This document shows, one piece after another, positions 10,020 to 22,158 of a stretch of 64,000 nt of DNA. Below the pieces are notes generated by a model. It ran no database searches. It had not been told where the DNA came from and worked only from the letters and a program-made list of their open reading frames with translations. Numbering within the stretch: position 1 is the first letter of the stretch; each line of letters begins with the position of its first letter. A program made the translations under genes and the position numbers. Source of the DNA: CAWCUK01 sp963798775 (GTDB lineage: Bacteria > Bacteroidota > Ignavibacteria > Ignavibacteriales > Ignavibacteriaceae); assembly GCA_963798775.1 (NCBI GenBank), contig CAWCUK010000004.1:856130-920129 (forward strand), given 5' to 3'.

Positions 10020-10081
10020 CTACTTTTCTTTGGTTATTGATCACCTTCTAAGAAATAAGTCCTACCAATCATATTTCTTAA

Positions 10082-10125
10082 TTTGAATGCGCTCTGAATA
10101 GGCTCTGAATGCGCTTTGAATGCGC
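10082..10125. repeat. Four tandem copies of an 11-bp unit
   Basis: Four adjacent 11-mers with pattern TYTGAATRSGC: TTTGAATGCGC, TCTGAATAGGC, TCTGAATGCGC and TTTGAATGCGC. First and fourth are identical. The array lies 62 bases after tRNA-Ala in a gap without genes. The period of 11 bases is close to one DNA turn. Confidence 0.85.
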
Positions 10126-10475
10126 ACTAATTTCATATTAAAAGGCTTTTAAAATCGATATAAAACCACTCTCTAACTAATCTTTTTCCCTTTTAGCATC
10201 GTCGTTATGTATGTATATCTTTAAATTAAATTCCATCATCTGAAACAATAAATGTCAATAGAAAATTCAACAATTTAAGCATTTAAAGCCATTCACTTCC
10301 CATGGGATTGGTTGGATAAGGTTGTATAAATTTTTCGACAAAATATTTTATTTATATTTCGCTGCGAATTTTTAATCGCACGATACTCACTATTTAACAG
10401 CCGCTTTAATTTCTCCTTTCAAAATTATTTACTATTTTTATAGAAACTCATCTCATAAAAATTACGGTTGTTGAA
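10126..10475. other. Intergenic stretch with no gene seen
   Basis: About 350 AT-rich bases between the 11-bp repeat array and the BNR protein. No open frame with coding character, no RNA gene and no clear terminator was found. The promoter of the downstream gene is presumably here but no convincing TAnnTTTG element was placed. Confidence 0.5.
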
Positions 10476-13400
10476 ATGCATCATAGAATTTATTCATTTA
10501 TAAACAGTATACTTTTTATTTTATTTCTAACTGCAAATCTTTCTTATTCCCAAAGCATACCTCAAAATTCCTATTCCGGAATGAAGTGGCGTTTAATCGG
10601 GCCGTATAGAGGCGGTTGGGGAACCGTTGCGGAAGGAATCCCTAATCAGCCGAATACTTTTTATTTCGGCGGCGCGGGAGGCGGAGTATGGAAAACTACA
10701 GATGCCGGAAGAACATGGGAACCAAAGATGCAAAATGAATCAGCATCAGCGGTTGGAGCTCTGGCAATTTCTCCTTCCAATCCTAAAATAATTTATGTAG
10801 GTACAGGGCAGGTTGCTCCGCGATATGATATTTTAGACGGTGACGGAGTTTTTAAATCGACAGACGCTGGTGAGACCTGGGAAAATATCGGGCTGAAGGA
10901 AACAAAATATATTGGAGATATAATAGTTTCTCCCGATGATCCGAATAAAGTTATAGTCGCGGCACTCGGGCATGTTTTCGGAAGTAACAAAGAGCGCGGA
11001 ATTTATGTTACAGAAGACGGAGGAAAAAATTGGAAGAATACTCTTTTTGTAAATGATACAACCGGCGGAGTCGATTTAGCTTTTGATATTTCAAAACCAA
11101 ATATAATTTACGCCGCATTATGGCAAATAAGATATTATCCCTGGCTTGATTATTATCTACCCGGAACGGGAAACGGCTCGGGTATTTATAAAAGTGAGGA
11201 CGGCGGTTTTAATTGGACCAAAATTACAGGCAATGGTTTACCGGAAGCTCCTCTTGGAAGAATCGGTTTAGCCGTGGGACAAAATTCCGGCGGCAATAAA
11301 GTTTACGCGGCAATCAGCGCCGATGGGAAAAAAAGCGGATTTTACGCTTCCTCGGACGGCGGCAAAAATTGGAAGCTCTTAAATAGCGATGATGAATTAA
11401 CAAGTTCCTATTTCGACCGTGTTACAGTTGATCCGACAAATGATTCAACCGTTTTTGTTATGGGGCGATCTATCCATAAATCAACTGACGGCGGAAAAAC
11501 TTTTACAATATTTAAAGGTTCGCCGGGCGGAGATGATTATCATTTCATGTGGATAAATCCTAAATATCCGGATCATATGATAACAGCTTCTGATCAAGGA
11601 ACTGTTGTTTCGGTTAACGGCGGAGGAAGCTGGTCAAGCTGGTATAATCAGCCAACCGGTCAGTTTTATCATCTCGCGGCTGATGATAGATTTCCATACA
11701 GAATTTACAGCGGACAGCAGGATAATGGAACAGTAGAGATTATGAGTCAAGGCCCATACGGAGTTATAGAATTAAGAGACTGGCATCCTGTAGGAGCTGA
11801 TGAAAGAGATTATGATATTCCAAGCCCGGTAAATCCGGATATTGTTTTCGGAAGCGGACTCGGCGGAAGCCTGCATCGTTTTGATGAAGTTACAAGGCAA
11901 TCGATGGATGTTTCTCCATGGCCTCAATCCAGTTACGCGGCTAAACCGAATACAGTTAAATACCGTTATTCATGGATTACACCGATAGAATTTTCCCACA
12001 TTGGAAATCATGCCTTATATATGGGTTCACAATTTTTATTTAGATCTACAGACAACGGAAATAATTGGGATGTTATTAGTCCCGATTTAAGTCGTAAAAA
12101 AGAAAATATGCAATAAAGATTTTAAAGGTTTAGATTTTGAAGGCGCGGCGGATGCCGGATACGGAGTAATCTGGAATATTGCTCCTTCACCTATTGATGA
12201 AAATGTAATTTGGGTAGGAACCGATGACGGATTGATTCAATTAACCACCGACAGCGGAAAGGATTGGAATAATGTTACACCGCCCGAAGTTCCTTTATGG
12301 TCACGAATAGATAAAATTTCCCCTTCCCCTTTTGATGTTCATTCCGCGTACGCCGCGGTTAATACCCGAAGAATAGATAAATTTTCACCATTAATTTTTA
12401 AAACAACGGATGACGGAAAAACATGGGAAAAAATTATAAAAGGACTTCCTGAAGATGAGTATATAAACGCGGTTGTAACAGACAGTGTAAAAAAAGGTTT
12501 ACTTTTTGCCGGCACAAATAAAAGCATTTATGTTTCATTTAATGACGGAGAAAATTGGCAGCCGCTTAAACTAAATTTTCCTACTACTTCAGTACGTGAT
12601 TTACTTGTGCATCATGGTGATTTAATAGCCGCGACACAAGGACGCGGTATCTGGATACTTGATGACCTTTCTCCCTTAAGGCAGATATCAAAAGAAAATT
12701 TAGAAAAGAATGTTTTTCTCTTTAAACCTTCAGATGTTTATAGATTACGTGGAAATGAAAATCATGATACACCGTGGCCACCGTCTACTCCGCTGGGCCA
12801 AAATCCTCCGAACGGCGCGATTATAGATTACTGGCTTAAAGACAGCGTAAATAATTTTACTTTATCCATTTATGATGATAATAATAACTTGATCAGAACT
12901 TTTTCCAGCAGCGATAAACCCGAAAACTTACCGGCAACACGGTATTTTGATAAAAAATGGCTCGGAAACAGCCAGATAATTTCGAACAAAAACGGAATGC
13001 ACATGTTTGTGTGGGATTTAAGATATGAAAGGCCGAAAGCAATAAATTATAGTTATTCAATTGCGGCAGTATGGACTTTAGGTACGCCAGTAGTACCAAT
13101 GGGGCCGCTCGTTCTTCCGGGAAAATATAAAGCAGTCCTTTCAGTTGACGGGAAAGAATACTCAAATAATTTTGAAGTAAAATTAGATCCGAGAATTAAA
13201 GTAAGCGAAGCGGCATTAAAGGAGCAGCTGGAATTCGCTAAAAAAGTTTCTTCCACTTTAAATAATTCTGTTTCTTTGTTTAATGAAATTGATAAAGAAA
13301 TAAAAAACGGCCAAGGAAATATTTCAGAGGAAAAGAAAGATTCACTTTCACAACTAAAATCAAAAGCGGCGAATTTATGCGGTGCGCTTGCCGGATTTGC

Positions 13401-13506
13401 GGCTTCAGTGCAAACAGCCGACGCGGCTCCTACGCAAGGGCAAAAAGAGTTGTTTAAAGATTATCAAAAACAATTAGAAGCGTTAAAAACAAAATATAAA
13501 CATTAA
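10476..13506 (+). CDS. Secreted BNR/Asp-box (sortilin-like) beta-propeller protein, frameshifted
   Basis: Large exported protein of about 1,000 residues with a signal peptide ending SYSQ. It carries many Asp-box repeats of the form SxDxGxTW (KTTDAGRTWEP, KSTDAGETWEN, VTEDGGKNWKN, KSEDGGFNWTK, RSTDNGNNWDV), which form a propeller as in VPS10/sortilin-like and glycosyl-hydrolase BNR proteins. The C-terminal part has an extended beta domain (FTLSIYDDNNNLIRTFSS) and a helical tail. The first part (10476-12116) stops, and the second part continues in another frame from about 12100 (GYGVIWNIAP) to 13506, so one indel lies near 12095-12115, beside a run of six A. No sialidase active-site Arg triad was identified, so catalysis is not claimed. 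Confidence 0.8.
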
Positions 13507-13520
13507 GAATTTACTTATTA

Positions 13521-13560
13521 AGCGGCGATTCTTTATTGAGTCGCCGTTATTCTTTATTCT
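13521..13560 (+). terminator. Likely terminator after the BNR protein gene
   Basis: Stem CGGCGATTC/GAGTCGCCG (9 bp with one G-U pair) is followed by the T-rich sequence TTATTCTTTATTCT. The tail is not a pure T run. It lies 15 bases after the stop codon at 13506. Confidence 0.65.
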
Positions 13561-13576
13561 CAAAAACATTTCTATT

Positions 13577-14995
13577 TTATTGTTTAACAAATTCAGAAAA
13601 CTCTCCGTATTTTAAAACTACTTTTCCATCTTTGCGCAGAATGAAAAAATGCTCTTTTATTCCGGGAGTCCATTCGATTATCATTTCATTCTCTTTTTCT
13701 CCGCTATAGGCTATACTTTTTAATTTTCCCAATTGAAATGTATATCCTTCAGAATTTTTATCAACCAGAAGATGGCCGTATTCGGGACTATAATATTCTC
13801 CGGTTAATTCGTTTGGTTTATCATAAGAAAAAACTTCAAGTAAAGGTTTTTCCTTCTCATATAACGGATCAATATATTTTGTAAACATTTTTATCTTATC
13901 ATCAGCTTTTTCATCACCGGAAAGATTTAAATAAAAATAAGCGCAAAACATTGCAGCGATTCTTTGTCCGCCGGTTTTTTCGTTAACAAATACAAAAATT
14001 CCGCTATTGGTTTCTGGCTGAAAAGACATTATTGATTCATAACCGTAAAAACTCCCGAAATGAAGATTTAATTTTTTCCCCATTAAAGATCCGAAAATCC
14101 AGCCGTTACCATATTCATCAAACGAGAAAGGCCCCATTCCTTTGTTAACTTTTGTTCTTTCTTTTTGATAAATTTTTAATAGTTCAGGGTTTAATGAATT
14201 TTGATTTTCATCAGAAAAAACATTAAGCCATTTAGCCATATCATCAAGAGTTGAAAATATTCCCCCCGCGGAATGTAAAGTGTTTTCAGTCTTTACAGAA
14301 GAAATCGGCCCGGATAAATCATGCTCATAAGGCAAAGCGGCTTCAAAGGAATCAAAATTTATATCTGTTGTAGAATTTACCATTCCAAGAGGCTTAAAAA
14401 TATTTTCAGAAATATATTTTTTCCAGCTTTTCCCGGTAATTTGTTCAATAATAATTCCGCCGATTAAATATCCGAGATTACTGTATTTAAATTCATGAGA
14501 AAGTGAATCTTCGCGATAAACGGTATATTTTAAAAGTTCTTTTAAATCATCAGGATATTCACCAGAATAAGCGGTTCTAAAAACCATCGGGTCATTCGAT
14601 AAACCATGCGTATGTTCCAATAAATTTTTTATAGTAATTTTATCAAACTCAATATTTTTCGGAAGATATTTTTCCGGTATATATTTATTAACATGGTCCG
14701 AGAAAGAAATTTTCTTTTCATAAACTAATTTACTTAAAGCTAAAGCCGTAAATGCTTTTGTATTTGAAGCAATATATATTTTAGTTGAATCGTTAAATAG
14801 CCTATGTTCATTAGCTTTTCCGAGTGTAAGTTTATAAACTATATTACCGTTTTGAACAGCAACGGCGGCCATTCCCGGCAACTTATATTTTGTAATTAAA
14901 TGATTTGCTAAAGTGTCTAATTTTCGAAAATCTTGTCCTGCAATAGTTATTGAAATAGAAAAAATAAAAATGAAAATCCTAAATAAATTTGTCAT
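13577..14995 (-). CDS. Secreted serine hydrolase of the beta-lactamase/class C family
   Basis: A 472-residue exported protein (signal peptide residues 1-20) of the beta-lactamase-related Pfam family, which includes DD-peptidases, esterases and class C enzymes. The catalytic tetrad SNTK is at residues 77-80 (family SxxK), and the second motif YSN is at 171-173. The TxGxxxG-like late part (SAGGIFSTLDDMAKWLNVF) is also typical. A C-terminal extension of about 100 residues resembles the beta-barrel tail (DUF3471-like) of these hydrolases. Resistance function should not be assumed; peptidase or esterase activity is more likely in this clade. Confidence 0.85.
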   Translation of the reverse strand: MTNLFRIFIFIFSISITIAGQDFRKLDTLANHLITKYKLPGMAAVAVQNGNIVYKLTLGKANEHRLFNDSTKIYIASNTKAFTALALSKLVYEKKISFSDHVNKYIPEKYLPKNIEFDKITIKNLLEHTHGLSNDPMVFRTAYSGEYPDDLKELLKYTVYREDSLSHEFKYSNLGYLIGGIIIEQITGKSWKKYISENIFKPLGMVNSTTDINFDSFEAALPYEHDLSGPISSVKTENTLHSAGGIFSTLDDMAKWLNVFSDENQNSLNPELLKIYQKERTKVNKGMGPFSFDEYGNGWIFGSLMGKKLNLHFGSFYGYESIMSFQPETNSGIFVFVNEKTGGQRIAAMFCAYFYLNLSGDEKADDKIKMFTKYIDPLYEKEKPLLEVFSYDKPNELTGEYYSPEYGHLLVDKNSEGYTFQLGKLKSIAYSGEKENEMIIEWTPGIKEHFFILRKDGKVVLKYGEFSEFVKQ

Positions 14996-15143
14996 ATTTC
15001 CCTTTATTTTTTAATAGCGTAATCTTCCAAAGACACATTAGTAAATTGATCCTTATTAATATTCATCAGGCATTCCCGGTATTTGTGCGCGTTTTATTTA
15101 TTTCAATATTTAGGACTAAAATTTATCGGCCACGGTTACATAT

Positions 15144-17451
15144 TTATTTAAGCACAATCATTTTTTTTGTTGAAGAATAAGATCCCGCGTTTAACCGGTA
15201 AAAATAAATTCCGCTTGGTAAATTTTTTGCATTAAAAGCAGCAGAATAAATTCCCGCCGATTTTCTTTCATTTAATATTTCTGCAACTTCTTTTCCCAAT
15301 GTATTGAATATTTTAATATTTACATTACTTTCTTTCGGCAAAGCAAAATTTATCCTCGTTTCAGGATTAAACGGATTCGGAAAATTCTGTTCCAGTTTAT
15401 ATTCTGTTGGAATAGCATTAGGAATTTGTTTTACTCCGGTAGCACTCGCAGTATCTTCTTTTATATACCAAGATCTTTCCCAGTAATTATAACCATTTGA
15501 AATTTCTAGTTTCAACGTATCAAATTTTGGTTCTGTTATAAAAAATAAAGTCGCGTAATGATATAGGCTATCTTCAGAAACAAGTTTTCTGTTTTTGTAC
15601 CACGAATACTTAATATCATAACCGCTCGTATCATACGCGGCAGCGGAAAAGTTAATAGAGGAGCCACGGTAAATAACTGTGTCAGTAAATAAAGGATTTA
15701 CAGAAGTAACAATCGGTACACCGGGAATTTTTGTAACTCTAATATATTTTTCTCTTGTAATTTTTTTTGATGTACTTCCGTTTCCGACAGTTAGGGCAAC
15801 AGAAAAAATTCCATTTATGCTGTAAGTGTAAGTAGGATTTTCTTCAGTAGCGTCAATAATTCCATCATTATTAAAATCCCATTTCCATTCTGTAGCAGGC
15901 ATATTTGGATCCGCAACAGTTAAATCTTTAAAATGAACTTGCACAGGAGTAATTCCTTTAATAGTATCGGCGGTAAAATTAGGATTGAAAAAACCGGATG
16001 GAATTTCTTCAGTTACTTCATAAAATTTATTTGGCTGAAGATTAGTTAAAACCGAAGTTCCTCCCTGCGGCCATATTACAACAGCGGAATCTACAGTAGC
16101 AGCGTTTCCAAGCCCAAAATGAACTCTCAAACTATTCATGGCGTTAAAGCTGTTCTGGGCGGATATTTCCCGCATTTGCCAAACAGTTTTTCCGTTTACA
16201 TTTGCTTTAATTTTTACTTTGGTTCCGATGGCTGCCTTGTTTGAAACCGATCCCTTGCAAACAAAATTAATCCAGTTATTTCCGTTAGAATTATTATTCA
16301 TAAACAATCCGGTTCCCTCACCTGAACCGGAAATAAAAACATCAAGGTCGCCGTCGTCATCATAATCACCTAATGAAACTCCTCTTCCTGCGGCTTCAAT
16401 AGTAAAAGCAGTTGAATCAGAGGTTAAATTTCCGTTTCCGTCGTTTTTATAAAAATAATTTTGAGTTTCGCTTGTGATAATTAAATCAAGGTCGCCGTCA
16501 TTATCGGTATCGCCCCAGTTATTGGCGAGATGCTGCCCGTCTATTGTTGTCGCGTCATTATCAACGCTTTTATAATTTCCGTTATCGTTAATGTAAAGGT
16601 GGTCTTTAACTCCGCCGTAATTAGTAACATAAGCGTCAAGATCGCCGTCATTATCAATATCAATCCAATTCCATACCTGTCCGTTTTGAATATCGGTAGC
16701 GATTGTTCCGGTTGTAATTCGTTCTAAAGAAACGGTGCCGGTTTCTTTCAGCATATTTTTGTATAAAAAATCGGGAGCGTTCGGCGCGGTTCCCACAGGC
16801 CCGGCTCCGAAAAATAAATCTAAATCGCCGTCAAGATCATAATCAGACCAGGTTGCGACTGTATAAGTTGTAAGGAGTTTAGTAAATTCATAATCAGTTA
16901 CTTGTGTAAATCTTCCGTCCCCGTTATTTAAATATAAAATCGAAGGAATTGGAGAACCGCCGACAAAACCTTTAGGCGAAGCGATTACAAGATCAATAAA
17001 TCCGTCGTTGTTATAATCTCCCCAGCTAGCCGCCCAGCCGCGATTATCTGTTTCACTGCTGCTGATTGCGCCGGAAATTAATTTCAGTGAATTTACCGTT
17101 TCCATCGTTCCGGTATAACTTGGAAGGCACACTCGCAATAAAATTATCAAGGTCTCCATCGTTATCATAATCTCCCCATGTTGTTCCGTTTGATTGGCCT
17201 CCCTGCCCTTCCCCGAAATTTGTTTCGACTTTAGTAAAATTTCCGTTCCCCTCATTTCTAAACAAGAAATTATTCGTAACAAATAGATCAATATCTCCGT
17301 CGTTGTCGTAATCAATCCATGCGGTGCCGGAATAGTTTAGATCATATTCTGCTGTAACAATCGGATTATTCGGATCGGTTACTTTTAAAAATTCCTGCGC
17401 AAAAATAGATATGCTGAAAATGATGAAACAAGCTGTTAATAGGCTTTTCAT
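15144..17451 (-). CDS. Secreted FG-GAP/ASPIC-UnbV and PKD protein with T9SS type A signal, frameshifted
   Basis: Exported protein of about 760 residues. It has a signal peptide (ending SIFAQ) and a series of FG-GAP repeats with DxDxDGxxD loops (WIDYDNDGDIDLFV, WGDYDNDGDLDNFI, WSDYDLDGDLDLFF, LGDYDDDGDLDVFI). An ASPIC/UnbV-like segment follows (LRVHFGLGNAATVDSAVVIW), then a PKD domain (WKWDFNNDGIIDATEENPTY) and a T9SS type A module (QNFPNPFNPETRINF, ending KKMIVLK). The N-terminal fragment (17053-17451) and the rest are in different frames; the shift is near 17075-17090. Upstream of the two-component genes on the opposite flank, but no functional link is evident. Confidence 0.82.
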
Positions 17452-17551
17452 AACTTCTCCCGCTTATAGTTTTTCGATTTATTCCGATACTATAATAGGA
17501 ATTGAATTCCAATAGCGGTATACTACAAAATGGGGGATTTTATATATAAAG

Positions 17552-18185
17552 TTAGATTAATTTATCGCGTGTGGCTTTTTCTATTGCGCCGGCTTTTGAG
17601 TTTACTTCAAGTTTGATGTAAATATTTTTGATGTGAGTGCGGACGGTTTCTTTATTTATAAATAATTCATCGGCAATCATTGTATAACTTTTCCCTTTTG
17701 ATAAAAGCTGAAGTACTTTGGTTTCGCGCGGGCTTAAGAGGAGATTTTATATTTTTATGAAAAGAATTAACTACGAGGCGCGCAATATTTGTCGACATGG
17801 GCGCGCCGCCGCTTACCGCTTCTCTAATAGAATCAATTAATTTTTGAGTAGAAATGTTTTTAGTTAAATATCCTGATGCGCCAGCACATAAAGCGTCAAA
17901 AACTATTTCATCATTTTCGTGAACGGTAACAGCAATAATATTTGCGGAAGAAGAAATAGATTTTATTTTTTTTATTCCTTCAATTCCGGAAATACCGGGA
18001 AGTTCAATATCCATTAAAATTAAATCGGGCGAATCAATTTCGAAATTTTTTATAGCTTCTTCGCAGTTAGAGTAACCTTTGTCGCAGATAAGACCTTGTT
18101 CATCATTTATTAAATTCTGAAAAGCAAAACGGATTTCGTCATCATCTTCAACAATAACAATTTTAATTTTGTCTTCGTTATTCAT
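17552..18185 (-). CDS. NarL/LuxR-family response regulator, frameshifted before the HTH
   Basis: Response regulator of about 210 residues. The receiver domain has an acidic pocket EDDDE (13-17), phospho-acceptor Asp59 in LILMDIELPG and a Thr/Lys switch region. The open frame ends at 17667, but another frame continues LLLSPRETKVLQLL and ETVRTHIKNIYIKL, an unmistakable LuxR DNA-binding helix-turn-helix, to a stop at 17552. Removing one A from the AAAA near 17752 restores a single frame. It lies 35 bases downstream of the sensor kinase, its likely partner. Probable DNA-binding output controlled by that kinase. Confidence 0.87.
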
Positions 18186-18220
18186 AAAAGCAATATAATG
18201 AAAAGGAAGAAATATTACTT

Positions 18221-21200
18221 TTAATTTGCGAGCAAAGGAGTTTTTCCAATCTTCCCGCGGAATCTTATTTCTGTTCCTTTTCCGGGGTTTGAAATAATAT
18301 TTAATTCGGCGTTTAATTTTTCGGCACGCTGCCGCATATTTTTTAAGCCGTTTCCATTTTGGTTTAAACTTTTAAATCCGCGATTCCTATTCCGTCATCA
18401 ACAAGGGAAATTGTAATTTCATTATTATGGATAAAAGAATTTAAGAGAACTCTTTTTCCGCCGGCATACTTTAATGAATTATTCATTCCTTCTTTGAATA
18501 TTAGTGCAATATGCCTGCGCCAATCCTGGGAAAGCGGAGTAGTTTTAAGTTCATCTGAAATTCCCGCGACTTCAAAATAAATATCGGTTTCACTAAACAA
18601 ATCATCTCCAAAATCTTTTAATCTTACAAGCAGTTCGTACAGCGAATCTTTCTGCGGATCGATTGACCATATAAAATCTTTTGTTCCATTGTACAGAAGA
18701 AACGAGTTTTCATAAATTTTATCGAGTAGAGTTGTAATAGTCGGGGAAGTCGTATCTATTTTTCTTCTAATAATTTCTGTTAAAAGAGAAATTCTTGTAA
18801 GCCTGTGCCCGAGTTCATCATGAAAATCTAAAGCGGTTTTTCTTTTTATTTTTTCATGTTCTTCATTTCTAATTCTTTCTATAGTAAGCGCCGAATTTAT
18901 TTTTTGTTTTACTCTTATTTTATGAAAGAGTAAGGCAAGAAAGAAAATAAAAACCGCGGCTCCGGAAATGAATGGAAATGTTTTCCAAAAAGGCGGGGCA
19001 ACAGAAATAGCGAGTGTCGCAATATTTTTGCTCCAAATTCCGTCGTTGTTGCTTCCTTTTATTTTTAAAATATAATTTCCCGGAGGAAGGCTTGAATAGA
19101 TTACAGAAGCCGGCTTGCCCGAGTAAGTCCAGTTCTTATCGAATCCTTCGAGTTTATATTTATATTTATTTTTATGCGGAGAGGCAAAATCGAGGGACGC
19201 GAAATTAATCTTCAAATAATTTTCATCGAATGAAAGATTAACTTTCTCATTTTCCGGATATATTTTTTTTTCAACTCCATTTTGATTTGCGCTTAAGCCG
19301 GTAATATAAACGGGAGGATTATAATTACTTAATTCCATTTCATCCGGACTAAAATAAGTTAATCCTTCATAACCGCCGAAATATATTTTCCTATTTGCCG
19401 CCATTAAAAATGCTTCACGGCTGAAAATATTTCCGCCCATTCCGTCAGAAACATCGTAATTTGTAAAACTCCCATCATTTATATCAAACTTGGAAATTCC
19501 TTTATTGGTGCTTATCCAAATGCTTCCGGAATTATCCTGAACCATTGAGTTTATTACTCCGTTCGGCAGCCCGTCTTTTTCAAAATAATGTTTGAAAGTA
19601 TTATGAACTTTATTAAACTTATTTAAGCCGTTGCTTGTGCCGATCCATAATGTTCCTTTTTTATCTTCCAATATTGAAAAAACATAATTATTGCTGAGAG
19701 AAGATTTAATTTTTTCATTGTACCTGAAGAAATTTTTCCTTCCTTTGCTGTCAATTTTTAGCAGCCCCCCGAAGGTTCCAATCCATAAATTATTTTCGGA
19801 ATCATTTAAAATTGTAAGAATATAATTAACGGTTTCAGGCGGCCCGAGATCAATTTTTTCCATTTGTTTATTTGTTCGATTAAAGACGAATAGTCCGTAA
19901 CCGGCAGTGCCGAAATAAATTTTATTTTCATCTATAAAAATAGATTCGACAGAAAAATTAATAGGAACCAGTTTGCCGTTTAACTTTGCTTTTAATAAAT
20001 CAGCTTTGCCGGAAGACGGATTAAAAATTATTACGCCGGAAAAAGTCCCGATCCATAAATTATTTTTACCGTCAAATGACAATGACTGCACAAAATTATT
20101 TCCCTTTGTTCCGTTAGTTAATTCGCGTAAATCAAAACGCCGGAAATTATTAGAATGCAGGTTTAGAAAATTCAACCCGCCGCCGCTCGTACCAATCCAA
20201 ATGTTGCCTTCTTTATCTTCTGTAAGTGATTTAACAACGTTGCTGCTAAGCGAATTTCTATTTCCGTTTTCATTTCGATAAAAGGAAAAATTCTTTTCAT
20301 CTTTCCCATATTTATTTATTCCGCCGTTATAGCAGTTAATCCAAACTATTCCTTGCCTGTCAGTAAAAATTGTTTGAACTGAATTGTTAAATAAACTTTC
20401 ACGGTTTTCCTTATTTATAAAAGTAAAATTGTTTTTGTTCGGATCAAAAACTTGAATGCCGTTCATTGTTCCTATCCAAACTTTGCCTGATGAATCTCTG
20501 CAAATTGAACGAATCCGGTTGTCTTTAAAAGAATTGTAAAACTTTTCTGATTTAGCTTTTTTATTTAATAACCGCCAAGCCTTTCGGAGTCCCGATCCAA
20601 AAATAATTTTCATCTTCTAATATAGACGATATCGGAAGATTGAGAAATGATTTTCGATTAAGTGAATCAGAAAAAAACGGGGAAAAAGAATCGTCGGTTG
20701 GATTGTATTTTAAGAGTCCATTCATAGTTCCTATTAACAAACTTCCGTCATTTATAGTAAATATTTTGCCGAGGGAATTTGTTTTCAGTCCTTTCTTTGC
20801 GTAATTCTCCGCGTTATAGACTTTAAATGTTTTTGTGAGTGGATCATATTTATTCAGCCCGGAGTTTTCCGTAGAAATCCAAATACTTCCGCTTTTATCT
20901 TCCGCGATTGACCAAACAATATTTTCACTTATGCCTTTAGGTTTTGCGGGATCATAAACAAAACGTTCAAACTTTTCTGTAAATGGATTTAATTTATTCA
21001 GGCCGCCGCCCCAAGTTCCAATCCATATATTGCCGCGTCTGTCTTCAAGTAAAGCGGTAACATCATCAAAAGAAATAGAAGCGGGATTGTCGGGATCATG
21101 GCGGTAAACAGTAAATCTTTCACCGTCATATTTTACGAGTCCGTACATCGTCCCGAACCAAATAAATCCCCGGCTGTCTTCAATCATTGTATAAACAAGA

Positions 21201-21301
21201 TTGAGGGAAATTCCTTCCTGCATTGATAAACGCTCAAAATTTCCACGCGGAAATAAAATACTGAAATTCAACAAAAATATTAAGATTAAAAATTTTTTCA
21301 T
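18221..21301 (-). CDS. Sensor histidine kinase with Reg_prop propeller and Y_Y_Y domain, frameshifted
   Basis: Periplasm-sensing kinase of about 1,020 residues, of the type common in Bacteroidota. It has a signal peptide, then about a dozen Reg_prop repeats (DSRGFIWFGTMYGLVKYD, DRRGNIWIGTWGGGLNKL, DKEGNIWIGTSGGGLNFL). A Y_Y_Y domain follows (YKYKLEGFDKNWTYS, LPPGNYILKIKGSN), then one transmembrane helix, a HisKA_3 helix with FHDELGHRL and a HATPase domain. Three frames are needed: 20561-21301, 18364-20613, and a C-terminal piece to 18221 carrying the GNGLKNMRQRA box. Shifts are near 20575 and 18370. No C-terminal fused HTH, so signal goes to the separate regulator downstream. The ligand is unknown. 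Confidence 0.87.
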
Positions 21302-21388
21302 TTTTAACAGATATAAATATTTTGAAAGATAAACAGTTTAAGGGGAAAAACAATCACACAAATTGCGGTATATTAAGAGGGAAAAAGA

Positions 21389-21961
21389 TTATTCGATAAT
21401 AATATCATATTTTGCTAGAAGTCCTATTATTCCGGCCATAGAAAATTTAGCCTTTTTAAGCCTATTGGTTTCAGGATCGATAGTAAAATTATAAGAGGAA
21501 GTTAAATCTGCTTTTTCTAGAATTGTAAAAGAAAAAACCGCGCCGCTGAAATCGCAGTTGTTGAAAATAACTCCGGTTAAATCGGATTGAGAAAAATCTA
21601 CTTCATGTAAAATAGAATTATTAAAAACTGTATTTCTTAAATTCATCTTATAAAAAGAAGATAAATTCAGCCGGCAATCTATAAATTCAGCCGAAAACAG
21701 AGCCTTATTAGAAGTTTCAAACCTTACCCCGAGCAGTTTACAATAAATAAATTTAACATCTCTGAAAACTGATTTATTTACCTTTATCATGGTTAGATCA
21801 CAATTTTTAAAAGTACAATCGATAAAGCTGTTTTCCGTTAAATCTATCTCTGAAAAGAAACAGTTATTGAAGATACAATTTTCGTAATCACCTCTGTTTA
21901 AGCCTTTTTCACAGAAATTTATACCTTCGTATTTTTCATTTTCTATATATGTTTTATTCAT
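21389..21961 (-). CDS. Pentapeptide-repeat protein
   Basis: A 190-residue cytosolic protein built of pentapeptide repeats with A(D/N)LXX-like periodicity (FINCTFKNCDL, AEFIDCRLNL, VIFNNCDFSGAVF, TILEKADL), which fold as a right-handed quadrilateral helix. The C-terminal DPETNRLKKAKFS and GLLAKYDIII ending resembles Qnr/McbG-like proteins, but the family includes many proteins with no gyrase role, so quinolone protection is not claimed. No signal peptide. Single-gene unit. Confidence 0.85.
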   Translation of the reverse strand: MNKTYIENEKYEGINFCEKGLNRGDYENCIFNNCFFSEIDLTENSFIDCTFKNCDLTMIKVNKSVFRDVKFIYCKLLGVRFETSNKALFSAEFIDCRLNLSSFYKMNLRNTVFNNSILHEVDFSQSDLTGVIFNNCDFSGAVFSFTILEKADLTSSYNFTIDPETNRLKKAKFSMAGIIGLLAKYDIIIE

Positions 21962-22158
21962 AATTATTCTAATTTATTAAACCGTTCTAACATAAAGCAA
22001 ATCCTAAACTAATTCAAAAAGATAACTCTTAAATTTTTTAGAAGATAAAAACTTGTAAAAGATAATACAAATTATGTAACGGATAAAAAATCTTTTGGGT
22101 TATATTAAAATCGAAAGTGAAAGTTAAGAGATAAATATTAATTGAAAGGAGAATTAAA

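Noticed and set aside
10082..10125. Possible CRISPR-like array
   Set aside because: Units are 11 bases, directly adjacent with no spacers, and there are no cas genes.
21389..21961. Quinolone resistance determinant (Qnr) call for the pentapeptide protein
   Set aside because: Pentapeptide repeats alone do not show gyrase protection; only the fold is supported.
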